Notes under the pieces: generated by a model | Told to the model about the DNA's origin: nothing | The model's database searches: none | What the model saw: only the letters and a program-made list of their open reading frames with translations | Source: Nectonema munidae | Taxonomy: Eukaryota; Nematomorpha; Nectonematoida; Nectonematidae | NCBI GenBank assembly: GCA_030549495.1 | Contig: JAUIRK010001059.1 | Span: 434,001-498,000, forward strand | Direction of reading: 5' to 3' | DNA length: 64,000 nt | Translations under genes and position numbers: made by a program | Shown: positions 22,880 through 32,878 of the stretch, in pieces | How positions within the stretch are numbered: position 1 is the stretch's first letter | Layout of the letters: every line of letters begins with the position of its first letter

Positions 22880-24740
22880 TAGTCCGCTTGTAGGACTGTT
22901 TAAACATTCCAATATTAAAACATATATCCTAGGGACAACATTTAGTGATGGAGTCATATTCCAGGGGTAGAATTGTTCCTAACCTAGCATGCCCTAAATT
23001 ATGTATATCTTTCTTAACCCCTATAACATGTATCAAATATTATTTATTAATAATAATATATAAGATATTGCATGCCTTCTAACGCTTCTATTTTTGTAGC
23101 ATATACCTTTTATAATCATATTCTTTTATTTAGGAACAAGATACATTCCGTCGTGCCGGTTTTTTACCCTGGTTTTCTTCCTCTGAAGAATTCAAAGGTT
23201 TTTACGGTTAGGTAGTGCTCTAGCGACCCGATTCTACGTGGTTAGTAATCAAGCTATCACTAGACATTAAGTTTGTTTCCCAAATTGGGAGCGTTCGCGT
23301 TAGGATTGTATCTTTCACTCAGTTGTATTTATATATTGTCACATAAATTCTTGTAAAATAATATATATAACAAGGTATAGCTATGCAGTAACAAGGGCCG
23401 GTAGGTGTTTAGTGGGATGGAAAGTCCAAGTAGACGTGGACTCAGCATTCCGGGCGGGCCACGATATCCGAAAGGATGGGTGCGAACGTCACAAACAACT
23501 TAACTTGACTGTGGCTCGTAACTGAATCTAACAAACGAAAAAATCCGCAGTCCCATGATTTAATCTAAAAAGGAGAGAAGCAAAAGGAAAAACAATATAA
23601 GTAAATAAAACAAATTTCCATGTGATATGCCGCGCCAGCAAGCTTGTTAGCTCTTTTATAGAATTACGTACGTTATTTATTCTATTATACAATGCCAACA
23701 TTGAAATTCAAAATGGCTGCCGACCTGTTTATATTGGCTTTTTTCATATTCTATAGTGGACCTTTTCTATAATCCATTTTTCTATTATTTTTTATAAATA
23801 ATATGAAAAAATGGACCTTTGTTTATTATAAAAAATTTTGAATTTATAAAAAAAAAAGTTGGATTTTTCTATAATCCATTTTTCTATTATTTAAGGATTT
23901 TTCTTTGAAGATTTATTTGCAAAATAATTAAAAATTGAAATGATTTAGTTTCTGATTTTCTGCAAAGAATCAAATAAAAATTTCTGCGTGTAAATAGTAA
24001 AAATATCAAAAGAATTAAAAATTGTACATGTCAAAGTAAAATGAATATAAAAAATTGCATAGAACTAAAAATGGTATATTATAAAAGCTCCAAAATCTAG
24101 CAGAGAAGAAGCTCCTCTACCTGAGGAAAGAACTTACGTGCCAATTATTCTTAACAAAGGAATTATGCATTACATTTGCCCTTCTCGAGATCTTTTAGAG
24201 GACATGATTATTTTCTACAATTTCAGACCTTAAATCCATTTATATCTTAAGTGAATTATAGAACGAGTTTTCGAGAGGGCATTTTCTGAGACTGACTTTT
24301 TCTAGCACAGATTAGGGTTATCTATTAGTCTTTGTAAAATCAGAGCTACGGAGACCATCACTAAATTTTTTAGCTCGAGCTCAAAGATCTGAAATTGGAA
24401 AATCATATTCCAGCTCCTTTGAAGTTATTTATGTCTCTGTTCCGACTCAGTGAAACATTTCTCTAATATAATTGACTTTAGACGATAAAATGTAATTGCG
24501 TGTTTCAATACAACTATTATAATCAAATGAAGTAAAAACAAATAATGACTTTTTATATTTATAACCCCGTCTCGACATTCTCGGGTATGAAAGATCTATT
24601 CCCTCGATTTATGAGGATTTTAAATTTGCTTTTATAAATATAATTTAACTATTAAACATCTTTATTTTTTATAAATACTATTAGTAAGTATTTTCATCTT
24701 TCAATCAGTTACTTTCAGTGCCTACCAGTCTTTTTAACCA
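22880..24740. other. Intergenic, patchy GC-richer repeat debris
   Basis: Most is AT-rich. A GC-richer patch at 23385-23530 holds AGTCCAAGTAGACGTGGACT (a short hairpin) and a GGTGCGAACG string resembling a tRNA B-box, but no full tRNA fold. TTTTTCTATAATCCATTT occurs twice (about 23764 and 23867). No gene identified. Confidence 0.35.
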
Positions 24741-24750
24741 ATGTCTCAAT

Positions 24751-25003
24751 CAGTGGCGGATTCAGAAATTTCTTATAGCGGAGGCCGAAATCTATTTAAA
24801 TTTTTGGCAATTTTGCTAAAAGTCTTCAGAGTATACAACTGTATTGTCTTTTAGAATCACTAATTACTTATGTTTTCATATTTTTAACATTATTTTGCCA
24901 TGAATAAATTGCAAAAATTTATTTTTTATACATGTAAGGGTAATTTTTGAAGCCATTTTTCATAGGGGGGCCTAAGCCCATGAGGCCCTTGGATCCGCTA
25001 CTG
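24751..25003. mobile_element. hAT-type MITE, 253 bp, with perfect 8-bp duplication
   Basis: Ends CAGTGGCGGATTCAGAAAT and, inverted at the right, CAGTAGCGGATCCAAGGGCC. The 8-bp sequence GTCTCAAT flanks it exactly at 24743-24750 and 25004-25011. CA-starting ends plus an 8-bp duplication are the hAT signature. There is no coding capacity. Confidence 0.88.
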
Positions 25004-25011
25004 GTCTCAAT

Positions 25012-25620
25012 ATTACGACAAATTTGAAAGAGCAAGAAATAGAAATTCAAAAAATTAAAACAGTTTTATAAGCTAATAAATATCCCTCTCATGTTATATC
25101 AAAGGCTCTGAATATATCTGAAAATATTGTTTCAAAAAATTACTTAGTCGAAAAATATTTTAATGATTTTTTCAATTTCGTTGCGAAAAAAACCATGTGT
25201 TCGTTTGTTACACTTGACTGTAGTAAAAATTTGTATGCAAAACTTCAAAATATATACAGAAAATATGATATTAAAACAATCTTTAAACCCAATAACACTT
25301 TGAAAAGTACTTTTTCAATAATAGGCTAGAACGAAAAAATAAGTTCGATAGTAAAAATGTCATTTATCAAATTAAATGCAACAATTGTTCAGCTTGTTAT
25401 ATTGGACTAACAACAGACCCACTTAGACTCCGCCTTTATAATCATGAATATAACTTGAAAAACAAAATTCAAGTTTTAAGCACGATTTGATCGTTTAAAA
25501 ATCTTGCAACCATACTGTCCATAGTGAAAGAAGAGCCAAAAATGTCATACATAACGAAGATTTTTACAATGAGTTTGAAATGTTTTAGGCTATTAAAAAA
25601 ATTATTTTACTATTTTATAA
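25012..25620 (+). mobile_element. Penelope-like element fragment with GIY-YIG endonuclease
   Basis: Plus-strand frames give ANKYPSHVISKALNISENIV, then FVTLDCSKNLYAKLQNIYRK and IKTIFKPNNTLKSTFS, then VIYQIKCNNCSACYIGLTTD with PLRLRLYNHEY. The YQI...CYIG arrangement with two Cys pairs and R...H is the GIY-YIG endonuclease that closes Penelope-like proteins, and the preceding blocks match the region before it. A stop and frame change split it. The 5' reverse-transcriptase part is missing. The hAT MITE lies directly upstream, in or next to the copy. Confidence 0.78.
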
Positions 25621-25733
25621 AGATAGATTTTGCATATTCTATTTTATCAATTTTTATGTATTTCTTATATAATTATACTCTGTCTGACGAGTCTTGGAAA
25701 TAAATAGATAAGAACACAAAGAATTGAAAATAA

Positions 25734-26370
25734 TTAAACTGAAAAATGGCTTCGCCAAATAAATTCATTGCAGTACGATTTAAACAATTCATTTGATGTT
25801 CCAAATTGACTTCTTGTTTTTCTTTTAACATTCATACAGAAAAAGAGACGGCACGCGCATAAACACCTAGGAATGATATCGCGACACGGACAATTTCTTT
25901 CTCCTCCACAAGAATTATACAAAGGAAATTTAAATTATTATTTACAGTGAATAGTGAATAAAAAATACACCAGCACTAAATATAAGATGCATACAATGAT
26001 ATAAAGTCAGGGAAATATAGATTTGACTAAAAACTCCAAAGAAGAAGAAAGAATTTATTCAGCAGAATCAAAAAAAAAGTACACATATAGATCCAAAAAC
26101 CAAACTGTTTTTGAAAAAAAATCATGGAGAGTTCTGCAAGGGTGTGTAAAAAGCCTTGTGGCCGCTGGTATATACACCCTGTGAGGAATTGCAAAAACGC
26201 TGAGTTTCTTATACGAATCTGGAAGAATAAAATAAATGAAGAAAGGTGAAGATATCAGAAAAATTTCAAAATATGACAATATTACATTGATAACTATAAC
26301 AGGAAATCATACTGTACAAAAATACAAGTAAATGAATATAAAAATATATAAATAAGTATATATCTCCAAA
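25734..26370. other. Intergenic, unassigned
   Basis: A GC-richer patch at 25840-25920 has short open frames on both strands but no recognised product. The remainder is AT-rich. Confidence 0.3.
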
Positions 26371-26373
26371 CTA

Positions 26374-26620
26374 TATACTACAATGATTCATCTCCAACCT
26401 GTATACTACGATGATTCATCTTCAACCTGTATACTACGATGGTTTCTATTCCATGTACAAATAACTAGGGAGACAATGTTCAACTTTCTGTTCACATTCT
26501 GCTAGATGTAAGATTTGATATACCTCATTCGGGGAGACGATGCTACATAAGTTATTACCTATATACATTATACCTGTATACTACGATGGTTCATCTCCAA
26601 CCTGTATACCGCGATAATTC
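26374..26620. repeat. 28-bp minisatellite and leader of the 161-bp array
   Basis: TATACTACGATGATTCATCT followed by CCAACCTG repeats at about 26374, 26402 and 26430, and again near 26576-26613. The segment between (CCATGTACAAATAACTAGGG) recurs at 54130-54160. This is the left part of a dispersed element whose core has expanded next door. Confidence 0.75.
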
Positions 26621-26622
26621 AT

Positions 26623-27823
26623 ATCAAAGAATCGAAAAATATTCTTTAAAAAATCAAAAAATATCAAACTTTCTGTTCATATTTTGCTACCTCATACGAT
26701 GTTACAAAAGTTATTACCTATACTTTGCAATTTGCACGATTTTAAATATTATATTTGTCAAATAATCAAAATAAAATTCTGTAATCAAAGAATCGAAAAA
26801 TATTCTTTAAAAAATCAAAAAATATCAAACTTTCTGTTCATATTTTGCTACCTCATACGATGTTACAAAAGTTATTACCTATACTTTGCAATTTGCACGA
26901 TTTTAAATATTATATTTGTCAAATAATCAAAATAAAATTCTGTAATCAAAGAATCGAAAAATATTCTTTAAAAAATCAAAAAATATCAAACTTTCTGTTC
27001 ATATTTTGCTACCTCATACGATGTTACAAAAGTTATTACCTATACTTTGCAATTTGCACGATTTTAAATATTATATTTGTCAAATAATCAAAATAAAATT
27101 CTGTAATCAAAGAATCGAAAAATATTCTTTAAAAAATCAAAAAATATCAAACTTTCTGTTCATATTTTGCTACCTCATACGATGTTACAAAAGTTATTAC
27201 CTATACTTTGCAATTTGCACGATTTTAAATATTATATTTGTCAAATAATCAAAATAAAATTCTGTAATCAAAGAATCGAAAAATATTCTTTAAAAAATCA
27301 AAAAATATCAAACTTTCTGTTCATATTTTGCTACCTCATACGATGTTACAAAAGTTATTACCTATACTTTGCAATTTGCACGATTTTAAATATTATATTT
27401 GTCAAATAATCAAAATAAAATTCTGTAATCAAAGAATCGAAAAATATTCTTTAAAAAATCAAAAAATATCAAACTTTCTGTTCATATTTTGCTACCTCAT
27501 ACGATGTTACAAAAGTTATTACCTATACTTTGCAATTTGCACGATTTTAAATATTATATTTGTCAAATAATCAAAATAAAATTCTGTAATCAAAGAATCG
27601 AAAAATATTCTTTAAAAAATCAAAAAATATCAAACTTTCTGTTCATATTTTGCTACCTCATACGATGTTACAAAAGTTATTACCTATACTTTGCAATTTG
27701 CACGATTTTAAATATTATATTTGTCAAATAATCAAAATAAAATTCTGTAATCAAAGAATCGAAAAATATTCTTTAAAAAATCAAAAAATATCAAACTTTC
27801 TGTTCATATTTTGCTACCTCATA
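26623..27823. repeat. Tandem array, 161-bp unit, about 7.5 near-identical copies
   Basis: ATCAAAGAATCGAAAAATAT starts units at 26623, 26784 and every 161 bp after, through 27823. The copies look identical by eye. Each unit boundary yields the same 80-codon frame, but the period is not a multiple of three, the composition is AT-rich and the frame spans one and a half units, so it is not a gene. A diverged single unit follows the same 28-bp minisatellite at 54225-54360. A minisatellite plus roughly 160-bp core is reminiscent of pearl/HINE-type non-autonomous elements. That link is inference. Confidence 0.93.
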
Positions 27824-29745
27824 GCTTCAAATCTTGTACATTCGATCAACATTTTTCACTTTAAAAATAATTTTAAATTTATTAGAGAAACATTATACTG
27901 ACCTATACTACTGACCCATAAAAAGTAAAAAATATATATTAATTTTCGACAGTTTTCTTTAACTATGAAATTTTAAAATGTGAAAAATCATATTTTACCT
28001 TTGTGAATATAAAATATTCAAAAAATATTTTATAAATTAAGAACGTTAATTATTATTGGTATTTTTTGAAACTAGATAAAACTTGACTGACCTCACATAA
28101 AAGCAGATTTTGGAAAAATAAAAATATATTTATTTGTATAACCTAGCCTATGTTAACCACAAAGAGTATAGCTTTTTAATGATACCATTTTGCGCACACG
28201 TGTTAGATTCGAAAATTATCATTATTTTATAAAAATATAGAAATAAAAATAAATTCATGAGATTACTTATTGAGAAAAATTGATTAAAACACATATTTTG
28301 ATTTATTTATCTTCTCTTTAGAAATTTATATGCAGTAAACAATAATAAAAATAATATTTATCCAAAACATATTTTTTTCGAAACAAAGTGTAAATCAAAC
28401 CCGCACTTAAATTTTGGATGATTAATTCAAAAGAAGTAAAAAACTAATGTTAATTTATAAAAAACCGAAAACTAAAATGATTTTATAAAAATCTAAAAAT
28501 AAATAGTGGACTACGATTATCCAACAAAACTTGTACATTCTGTCTACATTTTTCACTTCAAAAATCATTTTAAATTTATTAGAAAAACATTATACTGACC
28601 AATAAAAAAAAGGAAGGTTAATTTATAAAAAAAAATGGAAAAACTAATACTATTTTATAAAAATCTACAAATAAATTTAGATTCTGAGAGTAGAGTCGCT
28701 TTATAATTGTGTTGGAAATTGTCACATAATATAGGTAAAAATTTGTCCTAATGAAAGGAGCTTTAGTTTAAAATGCATCCTTTATCTGCTAATTAATGGT
28801 ATGAAGCCCATGGAAAATAAAAACAGTAAAATGGCATTTCTTAAGTACTTATAAGTAATGTATTCTGAAAGGCCATAAAAAATGCTTTAATTTGGTATAT
28901 CGCATGATGCATTTTGTTGAGAAATGTGAAAGTTATAAGCGTTTTAATATTTGACTAAGATTTAAGCTAGGAACACTACAAATAAACTAAGCGTACACTA
29001 GCCCGATAAAATAAACCACACACGCGTGCTAAAGATGTGGTGAAGCGTATGCGAGATAAGAATTCACTGCGCTCACAAACGCGTAATGCAACATGTGTTC
29101 ATCTTTCTTCGCATAATTATGCTCTAAAATCAATCAATAATGTGATTTATTCCTCGCACACTGTCGGTATAAATATAACGAATGCCCTTCGTTAAAAATT
29201 AGAAAGGTTGTGTCTAAACTAAATAAAAGTAGACTACGATTATTATCAAACAAAACTCTTACATTTAATCGACATTTTTCACTTGAAAAATAATTTAAAA
29301 TTTATTAGAAAAATATTATACTGACCTATACTACTGACCCATAAAAAGTAAAAAATATATATTAATTTTCGACAGTTTTATTTAACTATGACATTTTAAA
29401 ATGTTAAAAACCATATTCTACCTTTGTGAATATAAAATTTTGAAGAAATAATATATAAACTCATCACGTTAATTATTGGTATTTTTTGAAACTAGATAAA
29501 AGTTGACTGCCCTCACATAAAAGCGGATTTTGGAAAAATAAAAATAGATTTATTTGTAAAACCTAGCCTATTTTACCCACAAAGAGTATAGCTTCAAATC
29601 TTGTACATTCGATCAACATTTTTCATTTCAAAAATAATTTTAAATTTATTAGAAAAACATTATACTGACCTATACTACTGACCCATAAAAAGTAAAAAAT
29701 ATATATTAATTTTCGACAGTTTTCTTCAACTATGAAATTTTAAGC
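27824..29745. repeat. About 350-bp repeat family, several copies
   Basis: The block CATTATACTGACCTATACTA then ACCCATAAAAAGTAAAAAAT and CACATAAAAGCAGATTTTGG occurs at about 27824-28165. It recurs as a partial copy at 28510-28610 and as two direct copies at about 29235-29590 and 29586-29745. An inverted copy lies at about 52700-53050. The intervening 28165-28500 and 28620-29230 are AT-rich without genes. The family is dispersed and diverged, and it abuts the 161-bp array. Confidence 0.75.
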
Positions 29746-30128
29746 ACATATCTTTATAAGCACATAGTAGTTGGTATAAGGTACATGGTTTGTATGACAT
29801 TTACTTATAAATAATGATGGCTATCACAAACCATACACATGCTTACAAGCTATTAACATGATTAGTCTACAACGGGAGTATAGGCAGCTCTTATTAAAAC
29901 TTTTTCATGCTATCTTACTTCATAACATATTGTATTTCACAGTTCATCTGTCATATTAAGCTTATTGTTTTCAAGTTTATGTTTTATTGTGTTAGGCTGA
30001 GTGGAGAGAAAATACGTGAAATACTATGATAACCTATCAAAACTTGAAAGTAACTTTGATTTATTGTTTTTATTCTTGTCACAAGCTGCTCTGACGAGAG
30101 AGGCTGAGTGAAGCAGTGTAGTTTATTA

Positions 30129-30686
30129 GGTTCATAGTCAAAACGTCCGAAATCCAAAACGCCCGAAACCAAAACGTCCGAAAACTAAAACATCCGAAAC
30201 CAAAACGTCCATAACCAAAATGTCCGAAAACCAAAAGGTGCGACAACAAAAACGTCTAGAAATCATAACCTCACAAAACAAAAAAAGTCTCGGAAAAAGT
30301 TATAGTAATTAGTCGAATTTGCAAGACTTTGAAAATTAGACTTACTATCAAAAATCAAAGGAAAAACTACACGATTTGAATGGAATTTAAGAGATTGGAA
30401 TGAATTTTTATCTATTCCAGTAAAAAGACACGCTTGATTATATGCATTTTTCATTTAAATCTAAAATATGTAAAGTTTTAAACTAAAAATAGAATTTTTT
30501 AAATAAAAAAATTTTGTGCTCAATTTTTCAGTTTTTTTTCTCAACAATTTTGATTCTCGAAAAAAAATGTTTTTTAGGGTTCAGATACTGTTAATCTAAT
30601 TTTCGGACCTTTTGGTTACGGACGTTTTGGTTTTAGGAGGTTTCGGTTTCGGACGTTTTGGATTTCGGACGTTTTGACCAGGCACC
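30129..30686. mobile_element. 558-bp MITE with repeat-built inverted termini and 8-bp duplication
   Basis: GTTTATTA lies exactly at 30121-30128 and 30687-30694. The element begins GGTTCATAGTCAAAACGTCC and its inverted right end reads GGTGCCTGGTCAAAACGTCC. Both termini continue as tandem about 16-bp units of the CCGAAACCAAAACGT type, roughly eight or nine on the left (30138-30270) and five on the right (30603-30677). The interior is AT-rich and non-coding. The 8-bp duplication and GG start would suit Merlin-like elements, and hAT or P remain possible. Confidence 0.85.
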
Positions 30687-31310
30687 GTTTATTATATACA
30701 CTTAGTCTTAAATATTGAGTTTAACTTTTTTGTTGTCAAAGGTAAAAACTAGTCAAAATGCTCTTTCAATGATAACTGTGTATTTTTAATATTGTAATTG
30801 TGCATATTTTTTTCGCAATATCCATTATGTGTTTTTTTAAATTTAATTTAAATTTGTTTAATGTACATTATAAAATTATATAAAAGTAAACACTACAAAA
30901 TAGGCATATAAATATAATTTTTTGTATTTTCTAAAATTACCTTTTTTTACTATTAAAAATTCGTTAATATATTCCCATCAACAAACTTATTAATATATTA
31001 AATGTAAAATTTCTTTTGAAGTCTCTTTCTTAGATTTCTAAAAAAAAAATTTCTTTGTAAATTACATTCAACTTTTTCACTGATCGTTTGTTGATATTTA
31101 CTTATATGAGAACTTTTTAAGACTTTTAAACTTTAAAACATTGATGTTATTACATTAGTGAATTTTATGTTAGACAGTTTTCCACTAGATCAATTTTTCG
31201 CAACAAAAAATATAGCAAGTGTTTGATTTATTGAAAAATAAATTCAAACTTCATAAATCTCATAGTTACATCTGATATTCTATTTTTTTTTTGATTATTT
31301 TAGACTTATA

Positions 31311-32876
31311 ATGTCCAATAAACGTAAAAATTTCATTTTTGAATTTAAACTTCAAGTTGTTAAAGAAGTTGATCATGGGCTTAAAATTAGCGATATAGCC
31401 AAAAAATATGAACTCAGTCACATCTTAGTCAGTAGATGGATCAAAGATAAAGAGAAGTTTTTGAAAATAAAGATTATAAAAGAAAAAGAAGAAGAGCAGG
31501 GGTAATGCCTGATTTAGAAGATGCATTGTATGAATGGTTCTGCTTAATGAGAGAGAAAAAAGTTCAAATTTCAGGTCCTCTTTTAATTGAAAAAGCAAAA
31601 CTACTTTATGATCAAATGGCTCAAACATCCGAAACAAGTAATTTAACTTTTTCAACTGGTTGGCTACAAAAGTTTCAAAAACGATTTAATATTGTTCACA
31701 AATATCAGCACGGAGAAAAAGAAAGTGCAGATTCAAATAGTGCAGAAGAATGGAAAAAGTTTTTTTTGGAGAAAATTTTAACAAAATACTCTGAAGATTG
31801 TATATTTAATGTTGATGAAACTGGCATTTATTACAGAGCTACTCCAAATGGCACTCTTGCTAAAAAAAATGGAATCGTCAGCGGTAGTAAAAAAGCAATG
31901 AACAGACTCTCTTTATTGTTAGGTGCAAACATGTCTGTCACTGAAAAACTACCTTTGCTTGTCATAGGTAAATTTCAAAGTCCACGCTGCTTCAAAAATA
32001 AAAAGAATAATTTACCCGTACAATATACCTTCTTCAACAAGGCCTCTTGGATGACTAAAAAAATTTTTAGTGATTGGCTGTTTAACCTCGATAATGAAAT
32101 GATGAAAAAAAATTTAAAATAGCTTTAATAATGGACCAATGCCCTGCACATCCAAAAGACTTAAAAACATCCAATATTGAAATGTATTTTTTACCTGCCA
32201 ACACATCTTCAATTATACAACCCATGGATGCCGGTATTATTCGAAGTATTAAAGCAAATTATAGAAAGAATCTGATGAGAACAGTTATACAGCGTTTGAA
32301 TTGTGGACAGGATGATGACATGGAGAGGGCTGTAAAATCTGTTACAATTCTTGATTCTCTTCATTTTTTGCAAGATTCATGGAACAGTGTTTCTCCTCAG
32401 GTAATTAAAAATTGCTTCCAAAAATGTTTTAGCTGGAATTCTGAAGAACTGGCATCTTTTGAAATTTTTTCACTTCAGATTATATTCACTGTGATGACGA
32501 TTTAGAATGCTTCGAAACAGCAAACGACATCACAGAAAATTTGATTTCTGACAGTGAAAGTGAAAAACAAGCTAAATTCTCAGCCAAAGAAGCTTTGGAA
32601 ATGATGGATGAAATTAAAAAGGTTTATGAGCAATTGGGAATTCCGACAATAGATTTTAAGAAAGCTCAAGAATCACTCAGAAGTTATGTAATTGAGATAA
32701 GAAAACTGCGTCAATCTACTATTAAAGATTTTTTTCAATCAATAAATAATTCTGTTTTAATTTAGTTATATTAACTTATGAAACATTTTTAATTCGAAAA
32801 TTCGATACAAGCACATATTCGATATAAGCACCAAAGTTGTAACTCCCGTGAAGGTGCTTATAGCGAATATCGACTG
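31311..32876 (+). mobile_element. pogo/Tigger-like DNA transposon, broken transposase, right end present
   Basis: Four plus-strand frames in order. 31311-31505 is a helix-turn-helix of the CENP-B type (FEFKLQVVKEV, ISDIAKKYELS). 31505-32122 carries WLQKFQKRFNI and the first catalytic Asp in NVDETGIYYRA. 32131-32505 carries the second in MDQCPAHP and the third in QPMDAGII. 32541-32765 is a C-terminal tail. Frameshifts near 31500, 32115 and 32500 separate them. The right terminus, read inward, is CAGTCGATATTCGCTATAAG, followed outside by TA (32877-32878). GGTGCTTA and TAAGCACC form a subterminal inverted pair at 32826-32860. The left terminus was not located. It adjoins the minus-strand LINE coding sequence, so it probably inserted there. 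Confidence 0.85.
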
Positions 32877-32878
32877 TA

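Noticed and set aside
23385-23530. Possible tRNA or tRNA-derived SINE (B-box-like GGTGCGAACG)
   Set aside because: No cloverleaf, A-box match weak, and the spacing to the B-box-like string is too long.
26374-27823. Regular spacing resembling a CRISPR array
   Set aside because: The whole 161-bp unit repeats including the would-be spacers, and the genome is eukaryotic.
26684-27901. Seven identical 80-83-codon open frames
   Set aside because: They are a by-product of the 161-bp tandem unit. The period is not a multiple of three, the composition is AT-rich and there is no start context or homology.
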